Positions 17,847 through 26,290 of a stretch of 64,000 nucleotides of DNA are shown here, piece after piece; positions within the stretch are counted from its first letter, which is position 1; the number at the start of each line of letters is the position of its first letter. The translations under genes and the position numbers were made by a program. Source of the stretch: Myxococcales bacterium. GTDB lineage: Bacteria > Myxococcota_A > Polyangia > Polyangiales > GCA-016699535. The stretch lies in the NCBI GenBank assembly GCA_020633325.1, contig JACKDX010000001.1, positions 496,001-560,000 of the forward strand, in the 5' to 3' direction. The notes beneath the pieces are model-generated. The model made no database searches. It worked only from the letters and a program-made list of their open reading frames with translations, and was not told the origin of the DNA.

Positions 17847-19167
17847 GGCTCGCAGGCGTCACACGGCGGTCAGGGTAGCGCCAGCCATTCATACCCAAGG
17901 TTAGCGCGCGCATGCACATAAACACGACAAACGCACACCAAATGCCATGGTTCCCAAGTATGGGGACGAGAAGATAGAGCAGCGCCGTATACATAAAGAA
18001 CGCCGCGAACATGGAGTTGCGCATCTCCCGACTTCGGGTACTCCCGGAAAAAATCCCATCGAATTGATAACTCCAAACGGAGACCAGAGGGAGGATGATC
18101 AGCCATGGAAGGTACCTGCCTGCGGTTCGTTGTACCTCTGGTTCGGCCGAGAGCATCCGGATAAGAATGTGGCCTGTAAGCGCGTATACCACCGAGAAGC
18201 ATAGCGCTACGCCTACCGCCCACATTGTAGAAATGCGAACGGAGTCCCAATAGAGGGACTTGTCGCCCACGCCTACCGCCTTGCCGACGAGGGCCTCCAC
18301 TGCGTGTGCGAAGCCATCAAGCCCAAACGATGTGAAAAGTTGGAAATTTAATAAGACTGCATTCGCGGCTAGCATCGTGGTGCCGAGTTGTGCACCTTTG
18401 ACCGTCATGAGTGCAAACGCAGAAATCAGAAAGAGGGTGCGTAAAAAAAGGTCCCGATTGATGGCAACGAGGCGAGTAAATTGCTTGCGGCTCCACATAT
18501 GTGCTGAGCCAAATACGGGCACGTTATATTGCGTCAGGATAGTGCGGACCATCCATAATCCCAAACCGCAGGCGGTCCATTCGGAGATCGCCGTCGCCAA
18601 TCCGGCGCCTCCCACACCCCAGTGAAGATACAGGACGAAATACAAGTCTAAGACGATGTTCAGCCCGTTCATCAAGAGCTGGAGCCATAGGACGGCTCGC
18701 GTATTCTGCACCCCCAATAGCCATCCCAATATGGCGAAGTTACATAACACCGCTGGCGCGCCCCAAATGCGATGAACAAAATAGGTGTGGCTCAGCGCTT
18801 CAACTTTTGCGGAGGCATCGATGATGAAAAGCGCCAGTGAAAATACAGGCCGATGGAGCAGCAAGATAAGGAATCCAATCCCGGCCCCAATGGCCAGTGC
18901 CCGCAACGCATTGGCGCTCAGTTCCACTAGATCGCTGCCGCCCAGGGCCTGCGCGGTAAGTCCCGTCGTGCTCATGCGCAAAAATCCAAATGCCCAATAG
19001 AGATAGCTAAAGACAAGATTGCCCACGGCGAGAGCCGCCAAAGGGGCAGCTCCCTTTATCTGGCCGACGACCGCAGTGTCGACCATGCCCAAAAGCGGCA
19101 CTGACATGTGTCCAATAATGATGGGTCCTGCTAGCCGCAACACAAAGCTGTGAGTGATGGTTCCCAT
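17842..19167 (-). CDS. MATE family exporter (DinF-like)
   Basis: A 441-residue membrane protein with about 12 segments in two similar halves, as in the multidrug and toxic compound extrusion family. The N-terminus shows RLAGPIIIGHMSVPLLGMVDTAVVG and the GFLRMSTTGLTAQALGG stretch typical of the DinF branch. Such exporters use Na+ or H+ gradients to expel organic cations or oxidised compounds across the inner membrane; the substrate cannot be read here. It is divergent from the CcmF gene, with only 29 bp between the starts, so their promoters overlap. Confidence 0.9.
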   Translation of the reverse strand: MGTITHSFVLRLAGPIIIGHMSVPLLGMVDTAVVGQIKGAAPLAALAVGNLVFSYLYWAFGFLRMSTTGLTAQALGGSDLVELSANALRALAIGAGIGFLILLLHRPVFSLALFIIDASAKVEALSHTYFVHRIWGAPAVLCNFAILGWLLGVQNTRAVLWLQLLMNGLNIVLDLYFVLYLHWGVGGAGLATAISEWTACGLGLWMVRTILTQYNVPVFGSAHMWSRKQFTRLVAINRDLFLRTLFLISAFALMTVKGAQLGTTMLAANAVLLNFQLFTSFGLDGFAHAVEALVGKAVGVGDKSLYWDSVRISTMWAVGVALCFSVVYALTGHILIRMLSAEPEVQRTAGRYLPWLIILPLVSVWSYQFDGIFSGSTRSREMRNSMFAAFFMYTALLYLLVPILGNHGIWCAFVVFMCMRALTLGMNGWRYPDRRVTPASL

Positions 19168-19196
19168 GAAAATTAAATCCAGGAGGTATACAAGCC

Positions 19197-21842
19197 GTGG
19201 TGCTTGAAGAGAAACCTTTCAAGCTCTACCCTGAGGCGAGCATGCTGTTAGTCGATATTCCAAGTCTGGGCAACATTGTTTTGGCGCTGATTTTGATGAG
19301 CACCGGCTATACCTTCGGGGTAGCAGTCGCCTCGGCGCGCCACCCGGCGCTGCTGCATCCCGCGCGCAAGGGCGCTTACGCCACATGCGCGTTTGTGGTC
19401 TTGGCCGTCTGCTTGCTGGCGTATGCGTTTCAGACCCATGATTTTCGTGTTCAATATGTCACGCGATACAGCGATCGTTCAATGCCATGGTGGTACCTGC
19501 TGACGGCGCTTTGGGGAGGGCAAGACGGGTCCCTGCTCTGGTGGACATTCCTTTTGTCGGTCTACACGGCGCTTTGCGTCCGATCTCTAGGGCACCGGTA
19601 CCGCGAGCTACAGCCCTACATCATCGCAACGTTGATGAGCATCTTTTTCTTCTTCGGCGTGGTCATGCTTTTTGCGGCCAACCCCTTCGTGACCCACTAC
19701 ACGGCTCCTCCGGTTGACGGTGAAGGGCTTAACCCCTTGCTACAGAACTACTGGATGACCATTCATCCGCCCACTCTCTATCTGGGCTTTGTGGGATGGT
19801 CGGTGCCATTTGCGTTTGTGGTTGCCGCGCTTGTGACAGGCCGCCTCACTGATGAATGGATTCGCGCGTCTCGTCGCTGGGTGCTCATTGCTTGGACGCT
19901 GCTCAGTATGGGGAACGTCCTCGGCATGATTTGGTCTTACGAGGAGCTGGGTTGGGGCGGGTATTGGGCCTGGGATCCTGTTGAAAACGCTGCGATTTTA
20001 CCCTGGTTTACTGGCACGGCATTTCTGCATTCCGTGATGATCCAGGAGCGTCGAGGCATGCTGAAGACGTGGAACGTGTCACTGCTCTTGCTCACGTTTA
20101 TTTTAACTATTTTTGGAACGTTTCTTACGCGATCCGGGCTGATTGCGAGTGTCCACTCGTTTGCCCGCTCTGACATCGGTATTTATTTCCTTGGTTATTT
20201 AGCGGTGTTAACCGTGCTCTCTTTCACGCTGGTCATATGGCGCCGGAGGGCGCTGCGGGCAGAAAATCGCATGGATTCCCTGCTGAGCAGAGAGTTTAGC
20301 TTCTTGTTTCAAAATTGGATCCTGTTGGGCATAGCGTTCTTTGTCATCGTCGCAACTCTGTTTCCTCGCATCAGTGAGTGGTTGCGTGGCGAAACGGTGA
20401 CGGTCGGGCCGGGTTACTACAACAAGTGGATGGTTCCGCTGGGGCTGGTACTCTTGTTGCTGATGGGAATCGGCCCTCTGATGGCATGGCGAAAAGCCAC
20501 GGGTAAGAATCTACGGAAAGCCTTCCGTTGGCCGCTCATCACAGGCATCGCAATCGGCTTGCTGCATGTGCTCCTCGGTCCAGCCATGGGGTTTCCGCCC
20601 ATCGTCCCGTCGGAGGAAATCTACGAAACCCTGACAGGACGCTGGCTGGCCGTTATTTATTCGGCAGCACCCCTGTTGTCGTTCTCATTGTGCGGCTTCG
20701 TCATGGCTGCACTGGTTCAAGAATTCTGGCGCGGGACCCAGATACGCCACAAAAACACCAAGGAGCCGTGGGTGACCGCGTTTTTCAGACTCGTGAGCAA
20801 AGCGCGTCGCCGCTACGGGGGTTACGTGGTTCATGCAGGTATCGTGCTGATGTACATCGGCTTCACTGGCGCCGCATACGATCACAAACAAGAAGCCACT
20901 CTGAAGCCGGGGCAATCAATGGAGATCAAGGGCTACCGTCTTGAGTATGTGCGCTCGCGGATGGAGTCAGATCCAAATAAGCGCATGGTCTTTTCCGATC
21001 TCAAGCTGAGTCGCCACGGAAAAAATCTCCAACAGGTTTCGCCGGCAAAGTTTATTTATACCACCCACCCTGAGATGCCTACTACCGAGGTCGCCATTCG
21101 CTCTCGACTTTCGAGTGACCTCTATGTGGTCATGAATTCGGTGAACCCTGAAACCAAAGTTGGCACCTTTCAAGTGATCTACCGCCCCTTGGTACTGTGG
21201 ATATGGATAGGAGCGCTTGTGCTGCTCTTAGGCGCTGTTGTGGCCATGTGGCCAACAACACGTGAACTTTTGGCGACGGATTCGGATTCGGGCCCTACGA
21301 CGCGAATCGCACGCGGCGTCTTGGGCGTCACCGTGGTGCTCCTCATGCTGCAAGGGCTTGCATGGCCAGTTCAGGCGCAGGCGCAAGCGGATAGCTCCAG
21401 CTCGTTGCACGCTGGAACGGTGGAGATCCATTCTCCGCAAGAAGCCAAACTTTTTGAGAGACTATTGTGCCAGTGTGGCGAGTGTCAGCGCCTGCCTCTC
21501 AGCACTTGTGCGTGCTCCTGGGCGGAAGACGCGCGCGCCCAAGTGCGTGAGGAGTTGAGAGGAGGAATGACGGTCGCCAAAGTCCAAGAACGTTACCGCG
21601 AAAAGTATGGTGCTAAGGCTCTGGCGATTCCATCGGACCAAGGCCTCGACCGAGCGCTATGGGCGATTCCTGTATTGTTGATGCTCGCAGCGATAGGCGT
21701 ATTGTGGCGCCTTGGCAGGCGCTGGCGAAAGAAGCAGCAGTCCTATTTGCATGAGGCAAACCCCGATGCGACTTTGGAGTCAGCCGCTCCGCTTAAGTAT
21801 CAACACGCGCTCAACGACGAGCTACGGCGCCTCGGAGAATGA
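19197..21842 (+). CDS. ccmF: CcmF-CcmH fusion, cytochrome c haem lyase
   Basis: Residues 1 to about 690 are CcmF: many membrane segments, the haem-handling WWD-type block WGGYWAWDPVENAAILPW, and PPVDGEGLNPLLQNYWM. Then a membrane segment and a CcmH-like domain from about 740 with Cys at 758, 760, 763, 771 and 773 (LLCQCGEC and LSTCACSWA), followed by DARAQVREELRGGMT and a last membrane segment. CcmF and CcmH ligate haem to apocytochrome c outside the inner membrane. They are usually separate; here one 881-residue chain holds both. CcmH normally has one CxxC-type pair, so the extra Cys are unusual. The start is GTG at 19197 with AGGAGG 10 nt upstream. CcmA-E and G are not in the window. Confidence 0.9.
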   Translation: MVLEEKPFKLYPEASMLLVDIPSLGNIVLALILMSTGYTFGVAVASARHPALLHPARKGAYATCAFVVLAVCLLAYAFQTHDFRVQYVTRYSDRSMPWWYLLTALWGGQDGSLLWWTFLLSVYTALCVRSLGHRYRELQPYIIATLMSIFFFFGVVMLFAANPFVTHYTAPPVDGEGLNPLLQNYWMTIHPPTLYLGFVGWSVPFAFVVAALVTGRLTDEWIRASRRWVLIAWTLLSMGNVLGMIWSYEELGWGGYWAWDPVENAAILPWFTGTAFLHSVMIQERRGMLKTWNVSLLLLTFILTIFGTFLTRSGLIASVHSFARSDIGIYFLGYLAVLTVLSFTLVIWRRRALRAENRMDSLLSREFSFLFQNWILLGIAFFVIVATLFPRISEWLRGETVTVGPGYYNKWMVPLGLVLLLLMGIGPLMAWRKATGKNLRKAFRWPLITGIAIGLLHVLLGPAMGFPPIVPSEEIYETLTGRWLAVIYSAAPLLSFSLCGFVMAALVQEFWRGTQIRHKNTKEPWVTAFFRLVSKARRRYGGYVVHAGIVLMYIGFTGAAYDHKQEATLKPGQSMEIKGYRLEYVRSRMESDPNKRMVFSDLKLSRHGKNLQQVSPAKFIYTTHPEMPTTEVAIRSRLSSDLYVVMNSVNPETKVGTFQVIYRPLVLWIWIGALVLLLGAVVAMWPTTRELLATDSDSGPTTRIARGVLGVTVVLLMLQGLAWPVQAQAQADSSSSLHAGTVEIHSPQEAKLFERLLCQCGECQRLPLSTCACSWAEDARAQVREELRGGMTVAKVQERYREKYGAKALAIPSDQGLDRALWAIPVLLMLAAIGVLWRLGRRWRKKQQSYLHEANPDATLESAAPLKYQHALNDELRRLGE

Positions 21843-22210
21843 CAATGGCAGCCGCGCTTCCGTATGTACTGATGGCCCTTGCGGTCGTAGCCGTATTTAC
21901 GGCCATTACCATGGTAGGATGCAGCTTTAAAGGCCTCCTTGGCGGCGCCGGGCAAAAATCGCCGATACCCGTGAGTCAGGATCGCGCTCGGCTGCTTGAG
22001 CAAAAACACGCCCTTTTGATGAGTCTCAAGGATATCGCTTTCGAACAGGATTTGGGAAAACTATCCCAAGAGGACTACGGGAGCCTTGAGAGGGAGTACC
22101 GCAGGAAGGCTCTTGTCGTGCTGCAAGCGTTGGATGATGACATCGAGCCGTTTAGACGACAGGCCGAAGCGCTGCTTCAGTCCGAAACACCCAAAGGTGG
22201 GGAGAAGTGA
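21839..22210 (+). CDS. CcmI-like small membrane protein
   Basis: The 123-residue product has one N-terminal membrane segment (YVLMALAVVAVFTAITMV) followed by a soluble helical tail. The tail contains KDIAFEQDLGKLSQEDY, close to the signature of the CcmI/cyclo-type assembly proteins that hand apocytochrome c to the haem lyase. The ATG overlaps the ccmF stop (ATGA), implying coupling, which supports a role in cytochrome c maturation. The true CcmI has a TPR domain, absent here. Family assignment is from the motif and the context only. Confidence 0.6.
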   Translation: MTMAAALPYVLMALAVVAVFTAITMVGCSFKGLLGGAGQKSPIPVSQDRARLLEQKHALLMSLKDIAFEQDLGKLSQEDYGSLEREYRRKALVVLQALDDDIEPFRRQAEALLQSETPKGGEK

Positions 22211-23439
22211 GACCGACGTTTCGGTGGTGCCTGGTATCGAGTCCGCTTCTCTTATGCGGCCTATTTGCGCATGCGTCACAGGCGCAAGACAGCGATGCCA
22301 TGCAGGCGCACATTGCGATGCAGCAGCGGTTAATGAGCCGGGCAGGGCCTGATCCCTCCGTTCCGGCGGGCAGCGTGCGCATACAAGTTGTTGATGAAGA
22401 GGGTGAAGCTCTCGGCAGTCAATCCGTGATTCTCGGCGTCATGGCGCGCGACGGGACGCGTTCCGAGTTGCCGAAGACGACGAGCAGCGACGGCATTGCG
22501 ATTTTTTCCGACTTATCCACGGATGGCTCGGCGTCATACCGCGCACGAATGGTCTATCAGGGCGCCACGTTCGCCTCTCCCCCTTTCCGTCTCTCGAATG
22601 ACCAGGGCGTTCTCGTTCATTTGGTGCGACTACCCGTCAATTCTGACGAGAGGCCGGTGCTGCAACATGGTCAATTCATTATGGAATTGCGCGATCAGCG
22701 TCTGCATGTCGTGCAGCACGCGAGGCTCAGCAATTTCGGAACGCGGGCTTATGTCTTCCCGAAGGAGGGCAAGCTTGTACGGCTGCCCCAGGGTTTTGTG
22801 AATCTCGAGCTTCAGGCGCAGATGGGCGACCAACGGATGGTCAAAGAAGAGGGCGTGGGCTTTCGGGTGTTCGGTTCGCTTGTTCCAGGCACGATCACAC
22901 TCAGCTGGTCCTACCATCTTCCCGCTACCACGCGAACATTGTCGTTCGACGTGCCGACCAACTGGAACACCTACCGCTACCAGATTGTGATCGTTGCGGT
23001 TGAGGGGCTCAGTTTGTCCGTGAACGGACTAAATGCCACTTCGTTTGAGCATGAAGGGCGAGCCCTTTTGGGTACGGAGATTGCGCGGGCACCCCAAGAG
23101 GCTCCGTTGTCTAGCATTCGGATAGCGCTTCGAGGTATTCCAGGCCCTGGACCATTGCGCTGGATAGCATTGGGGCTCGCGGTATGTTTGGGCTTAGGGC
23201 TTTCCCTGTTGTTATCGCGGCGCGGCCCCGCAGCATCATTAGATCATCCGAGTGCGCTGGTTGTCGCAAAACACGATCTTCAATTGCAGGCTCGGATGCT
23301 CAATGATCAGCGGGCTAACCATGAAGTGGGACCACAATTCTACAAGCGAGAGCACGAGCGCCTCGTGACCGAGATGGCGCAGGTTCTACGCTTAGAATCC
23401 TTAGATAGTGAGGTCGCGCAAACGCCGCCGGATTTATGA
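22207..23439 (+). CDS. exported protein with C-terminal membrane anchor, cytochrome c maturation operon
   Basis: The 410-residue protein has a signal peptide (WCLVSSPLLLCGLFAHASQAQ), a beta-rich region with SVRIQVVDEEGEALGSQSVI resembling carboxypeptidase-regulatory-like folds, and a membrane segment near residue 315 (WIALGLAVCLGLGLSLLLS). The cytoplasmic tail (LQARMLNDQRANHEVGPQFYKREHERL) resembles the helical motif in the preceding gene and in CcmI-type proteins. The GTG start overlaps the previous stop (GTGA). Three coupled genes suggest one haem lyase assembly; the role of this protein is otherwise unknown. Confidence 0.6.
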   Translation: MRPTFRWCLVSSPLLLCGLFAHASQAQDSDAMQAHIAMQQRLMSRAGPDPSVPAGSVRIQVVDEEGEALGSQSVILGVMARDGTRSELPKTTSSDGIAIFSDLSTDGSASYRARMVYQGATFASPPFRLSNDQGVLVHLVRLPVNSDERPVLQHGQFIMELRDQRLHVVQHARLSNFGTRAYVFPKEGKLVRLPQGFVNLELQAQMGDQRMVKEEGVGFRVFGSLVPGTITLSWSYHLPATTRTLSFDVPTNWNTYRYQIVIVAVEGLSLSVNGLNATSFEHEGRALLGTEIARAPQEAPLSSIRIALRGIPGPGPLRWIALGLAVCLGLGLSLLLSRRGPAASLDHPSALVVAKHDLQLQARMLNDQRANHEVGPQFYKREHERLVTEMAQVLRLESLDSEVAQTPPDL

Positions 23440-23484
23440 TGCGCCTTGTTTGAAGCCGCGCAAAAAGGAGTGGTCACGCCTCCG

Positions 23485-23513
23485 TTGCCGAAGGTCAGCC
23501 GAAACGCTATGTT
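23485..23513 (+). promoter_or_regulatory. candidate promoter of ssb
   Basis: TTGCCG (23485-23490), a 17-nt spacer and TATGTT (23508-23513), each four of six to the sigma70 consensus. The predicted start is near 23520, leaving about 48 nt of leader before the ssb ATG. It fits the gap between the cytochrome c run and ssb. Confidence 0.4.
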
Positions 23514-23567
23514 TGGGCAACCGTAGCGTGGGGGTGCCGATAATCTCCGCGAACAAGGGGATAAGGC

Positions 23568-24020
23568 ATGGCAGACGGATTAAATAAGGCAATACTCATT
23601 GGAAATCTGGGCGCTGATCCAGAACTGCGCTATACGCAATCAAGTCAAGCCGTATTGCGACTGCGACTAGCCACCAACGAGTCTTTTCTAAATAAGGCGG
23701 GTGAGCGACAAAGCCGGACCGAATGGCACACCGTGATTGTCTGGGGTAAGCGGGCAGAGGGGCTCAACAAAATTTTGACCAAGGGGAAACCGCTCTATGT
23801 CGAGGGCCGCATCCAAACTCGCGCCTGGGAGGGCAAGGACGGCAGCAAGCGCCAGTCGACAGAAATTGTTGCTACCAACATCTTACTTCTTGGTGGCGGT
23901 GGTCGCTCAGGAGATTCGAGCGCGGGACCGTCAGATTACGATATGCCTTCAGGCAGCTCTAGCGAGATGCCGTCTGATTTCCCCACGAACGACATCATTG
24001 ATGACGATGTGCCATTTTAA
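23568..24020 (+). CDS. ssb: single-stranded DNA-binding protein
   Basis: SSB coats single-stranded DNA in replication, recombination and repair and recruits partners through its C-terminal tip. The 150-residue protein begins MADGLNKAILIGNLGADPELRYT, the OB-fold start, and continues with WHTVIVWGKRAEGL and YVEGRIQTRAWEGKDG. A Gly/Ser-rich linker leads to the acidic tip IIDDDVPF, which ends in the conserved Pro-Phe. AAGG precedes the ATG. Confidence 0.97.
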   Translation: MADGLNKAILIGNLGADPELRYTQSSQAVLRLRLATNESFLNKAGERQSRTEWHTVIVWGKRAEGLNKILTKGKPLYVEGRIQTRAWEGKDGSKRQSTEIVATNILLLGGGGRSGDSSAGPSDYDMPSGSSSEMPSDFPTNDIIDDDVPF

Positions 24021-24037
24021 ATTACTTTGCGTACCAC

Positions 24038-24889
24038 TTGAATAGACGCTACTTCTCTCTGGCGTTCCTGTCGGTGCTCGCCTTTTTGTTTGGCTGCACA
24101 CGGCATGAGAGCGCCGCAGACAAGGGCATGCCCGGCGTGCGCATCGTCTCGCTGGCACCCAATACGACCGAAGCGCTTTTCGCGCTAGGCCTTGGAAAGC
24201 ATGTGGTGGGCGTCAGTCGGTACTGTGATTATCCCGAGCAGGCGAAGTTGCTACCTCGCGTGGGTGGTTTTGTGGATCCCTCCCTTGAGGGAATTTTGGC
24301 GCTTCAGCCAGATTGGGTAATCGGCGCTCGTAGCCCTAGCAATCGCGGCGTCGTGAAGAAGTTGGGCGCCCGGGGGATACGCACTTGGTTCCCCACGGTC
24401 GAGCGTATTCCGGATGTGTATGCGCTGCTCAGAGGTATCGGAGATAGATGGGGGCGCCAAGCCGCCGCAAACCGCATGGTGCTGAGCATGCAGCGGGAGC
24501 TTTCCGACATCGAAAAACAGTATCACAAATCGCGTAAGCCCCGAGTGCTGCTATTGTTTTCGGAAAAGCCTCTTTCAGCCGCCGGACCACGAAGTCTCGG
24601 AGATGCCATGATTAGCCATGCGCAAGCGCAAAATGCCATTCAATCCGGTTCCGCCTATCCTATGCTAGGCATGGAGCAGTTGTTTAGCCTGGCTCCCGAT
24701 GTGATCGTGCTCGCCCGGCATACAACGGCCCCACCGCGCAAGATGATGCTAACAGAGTCCCAGTACGCTTCTCTTGAGGCCGTCCAACATGGCCGCATCC
24801 TCACATTACGCGACGATCGCTTACTTCGCCCAGGGCCCCGCATTGTCGAGGGCATCCGCGTACTCGCACGTGCGATCCATGGGCACTAA
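24038..24889 (+). CDS. BtuF-like periplasmic binding lipoprotein (cobalamin/iron-siderophore type)
   Basis: Signal peptide with a lipobox: the N-terminus SLAFLSVLAFLFGC places a lipid-modified Cys at about residue 20. The mature part has the class III binding-protein pattern with RIVSLAPNTTEALFALGLG, GGFVDPSLEGILALQPDWVI and VEGIRVLARAIH. This family delivers vitamin B12, haem or siderophores to ABC transporters; no permease or ATPase gene is adjacent, so the ligand is open. The start is TTG at 24038. Its TAA stop shares its last base with the tlyA ATG, implying coupling. Confidence 0.85.
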   Translation: MNRRYFSLAFLSVLAFLFGCTRHESAADKGMPGVRIVSLAPNTTEALFALGLGKHVVGVSRYCDYPEQAKLLPRVGGFVDPSLEGILALQPDWVIGARSPSNRGVVKKLGARGIRTWFPTVERIPDVYALLRGIGDRWGRQAAANRMVLSMQRELSDIEKQYHKSRKPRVLLLFSEKPLSAAGPRSLGDAMISHAQAQNAIQSGSAYPMLGMEQLFSLAPDVIVLARHTTAPPRKMMLTESQYASLEAVQHGRILTLRDDRLLRPGPRIVEGIRVLARAIHGH

Positions 24890-25641
24890 TGGTGACTCAA
24901 AAAAAACAAAGGGCTGACGTGCTGTTGGTGGCTCAGGGCCTTGCGGCAAGTAGACCGCGTGCGCAAGCGCTCATTTTATCAGGGAATGTATATGCAGACC
25001 ACAACAGAATAGACAAGGCGGGGCAGTCGCTCGCTTCTGATACCGTGCTTAGGGTCAAAGGGAACGATAACCCATTCGTGTCACGCGGCGGGATAAAGCT
25101 CGCGGGGGCGCTTGAGTATTTTAACATTCAGGTGCGCGGCTCTATTGTTGCGGACTTTGGAGCCTCCACCGGCGGATTTACCGATTGTGCGCTTCAGGCA
25201 GGCGCCGCTCGTGTCTATGCGATTGATGTTGGCTATGGACAACTTGCCGAGAAACTACGCAGAGACCATCGCGTCATTTGCATGGAACGCACCAACGCCC
25301 GTCACATGACAGCAAACGATATTCCAGAGCCCGTGGACATTGTGGTCATCGATGCCTCATTCATTGGTTTGGCCAAGCTTCTTCCCGCTGCGTACAGCAT
25401 TCTCAAGGGCGACGGACAGGTAGTGGCGTTGCTCAAGCCACAATTCGAGGTTGGGCGTGAGAAAGTGGGTCGAGGCGTTGTACGCGATGAAGCGGTGAGG
25501 CAGCAGGCAGCACTCGCCGTCAAAGGGCAAGCAGCGCTTCTTGGATTCGACGTCAGAGGGCAGGTCGACAGCGTGCTAATGGGACCCAAAGGAAATCGCG
25601 AAATTTTTCTGTTGCTTCAGAAACGAGAGATTGCGTTGTGA
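24889..25641 (+). CDS. tlyA: TlyA family rRNA 2'-O-methyltransferase
   Basis: Has an N-terminal S4 RNA-binding domain (RADVLLVAQGLAASRPRAQALI) followed by the FVSRGGIKLAGAL linker. An FtsJ-like methyltransferase domain follows, with the AdoMet motif VADFGASTGGFTDCALQAGA. The catalytic core includes VVIDASFIGLAKLLPA and ALLKPQFEVGREKVGRGVV. TlyA methylates cytidines of 16S and 23S rRNA in mycobacteria and is also called a hemolysin A homologue. The 250-residue length is normal. The ATG overlaps the stop of the upstream lipoprotein gene, and the tRNA-Gln gene lies 8 bp downstream on the opposite strand. Confidence 0.93.
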   Translation: MVTQKKQRADVLLVAQGLAASRPRAQALILSGNVYADHNRIDKAGQSLASDTVLRVKGNDNPFVSRGGIKLAGALEYFNIQVRGSIVADFGASTGGFTDCALQAGAARVYAIDVGYGQLAEKLRRDHRVICMERTNARHMTANDIPEPVDIVVIDASFIGLAKLLPAAYSILKGDGQVVALLKPQFEVGREKVGRGVVRDEAVRQQAALAVKGQAALLGFDVRGQVDSVLMGPKGNREIFLLLQKREIAL

Positions 25642-25649
25642 TACCTCAG

Positions 25650-25720
25650 CTCCGGAGGATGGATTCGAACCATCATTATCGGATTCAAAGTCCGACGTCC
25701 TGCCCTTAGACGACTCCGGA
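25650..25720 (-). tRNA. tRNA-Gln (anticodon TTG)
   Basis: Read on the minus strand, the acceptor arms TCCGGAG and CTCCGGA pair perfectly, with the discriminator base G at 25650. The anticodon arm is TCGGA, loop CTTTGAA, TCCGA, giving anticodon TTG for Gln codon CAA. The T arm has GGTTCGAATCC. CCA is not encoded. No other tRNA is adjacent. Its 3' end faces the tlyA stop. Confidence 0.96.
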
Positions 25721-25933
25721 ATGAGGGCGCTACATAACCTACTTTAATCGGCCTAGCCACAGATGCTGGGGGCGGGCGCGCGAAGTGTCGATGTGACAAC
25801 TTGGCGCGCCTGTGTGGCGCTAATGGCCTATCTTTGGAGCGTGGGATGCTCTTTTGCGCCTTAGGCCACTCAAAATCCTGAATCCTTTCCGTGAGGCGCA
25901 AATGGCACAAAATTTGCATTTAACTGGTGTTCG

Positions 25934-26290
25934 ATGTGGTTCATGACTTGGATAGGATTGGCAGTACTCCGCTCAACATTGGCTTTGCCTGTGCCAGAGG
26001 TAACACTCGATGCGCCTTTAGAATCCAAACCCAAGAGCGCGACGGTCGTCCCTGAGCAGTCGGTATCGGTTGCGACGCGCGCACTAAAGGCTGCCGAAAA
26101 ACAAGAGATACGCACGGCGCCTTCGGACCAGATGCTGTTTACCGAGTATGCCTTATTGGGCGACCTCTTGAAAACCTTCAAAGAAGGTATTGTACTGTAC
26201 GAGGAGGGTTCGCCGAAGACCTCTCAATTCACTGTCGAGTTACTGCGCGGTCCCGTCTGGAGTAGTATGTCGGCATCCGTGAGTTTCTAG
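25934..26290 (+). CDS. hypothetical small exported protein (doubtful)
   Basis: An open frame of 118 codons beginning MWFMTWIGLAVLRSTLALP, a possible signal peptide, then a polar region with APLESKPKSATVVPEQS and a helical stretch. No family is recognised. It overlaps the 3' end of the convergent pabB by 62 bp and has no clear ribosome-binding site. The region between the tRNA and this gene shows no other gene. It could be real or a chance frame. Confidence 0.35.
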   Translation: MWFMTWIGLAVLRSTLALPVPEVTLDAPLESKPKSATVVPEQSVSVATRALKAAEKQEIRTAPSDQMLFTEYALLGDLLKTFKEGIVLYEEGSPKTSQFTVELLRGPVWSSMSASVSF

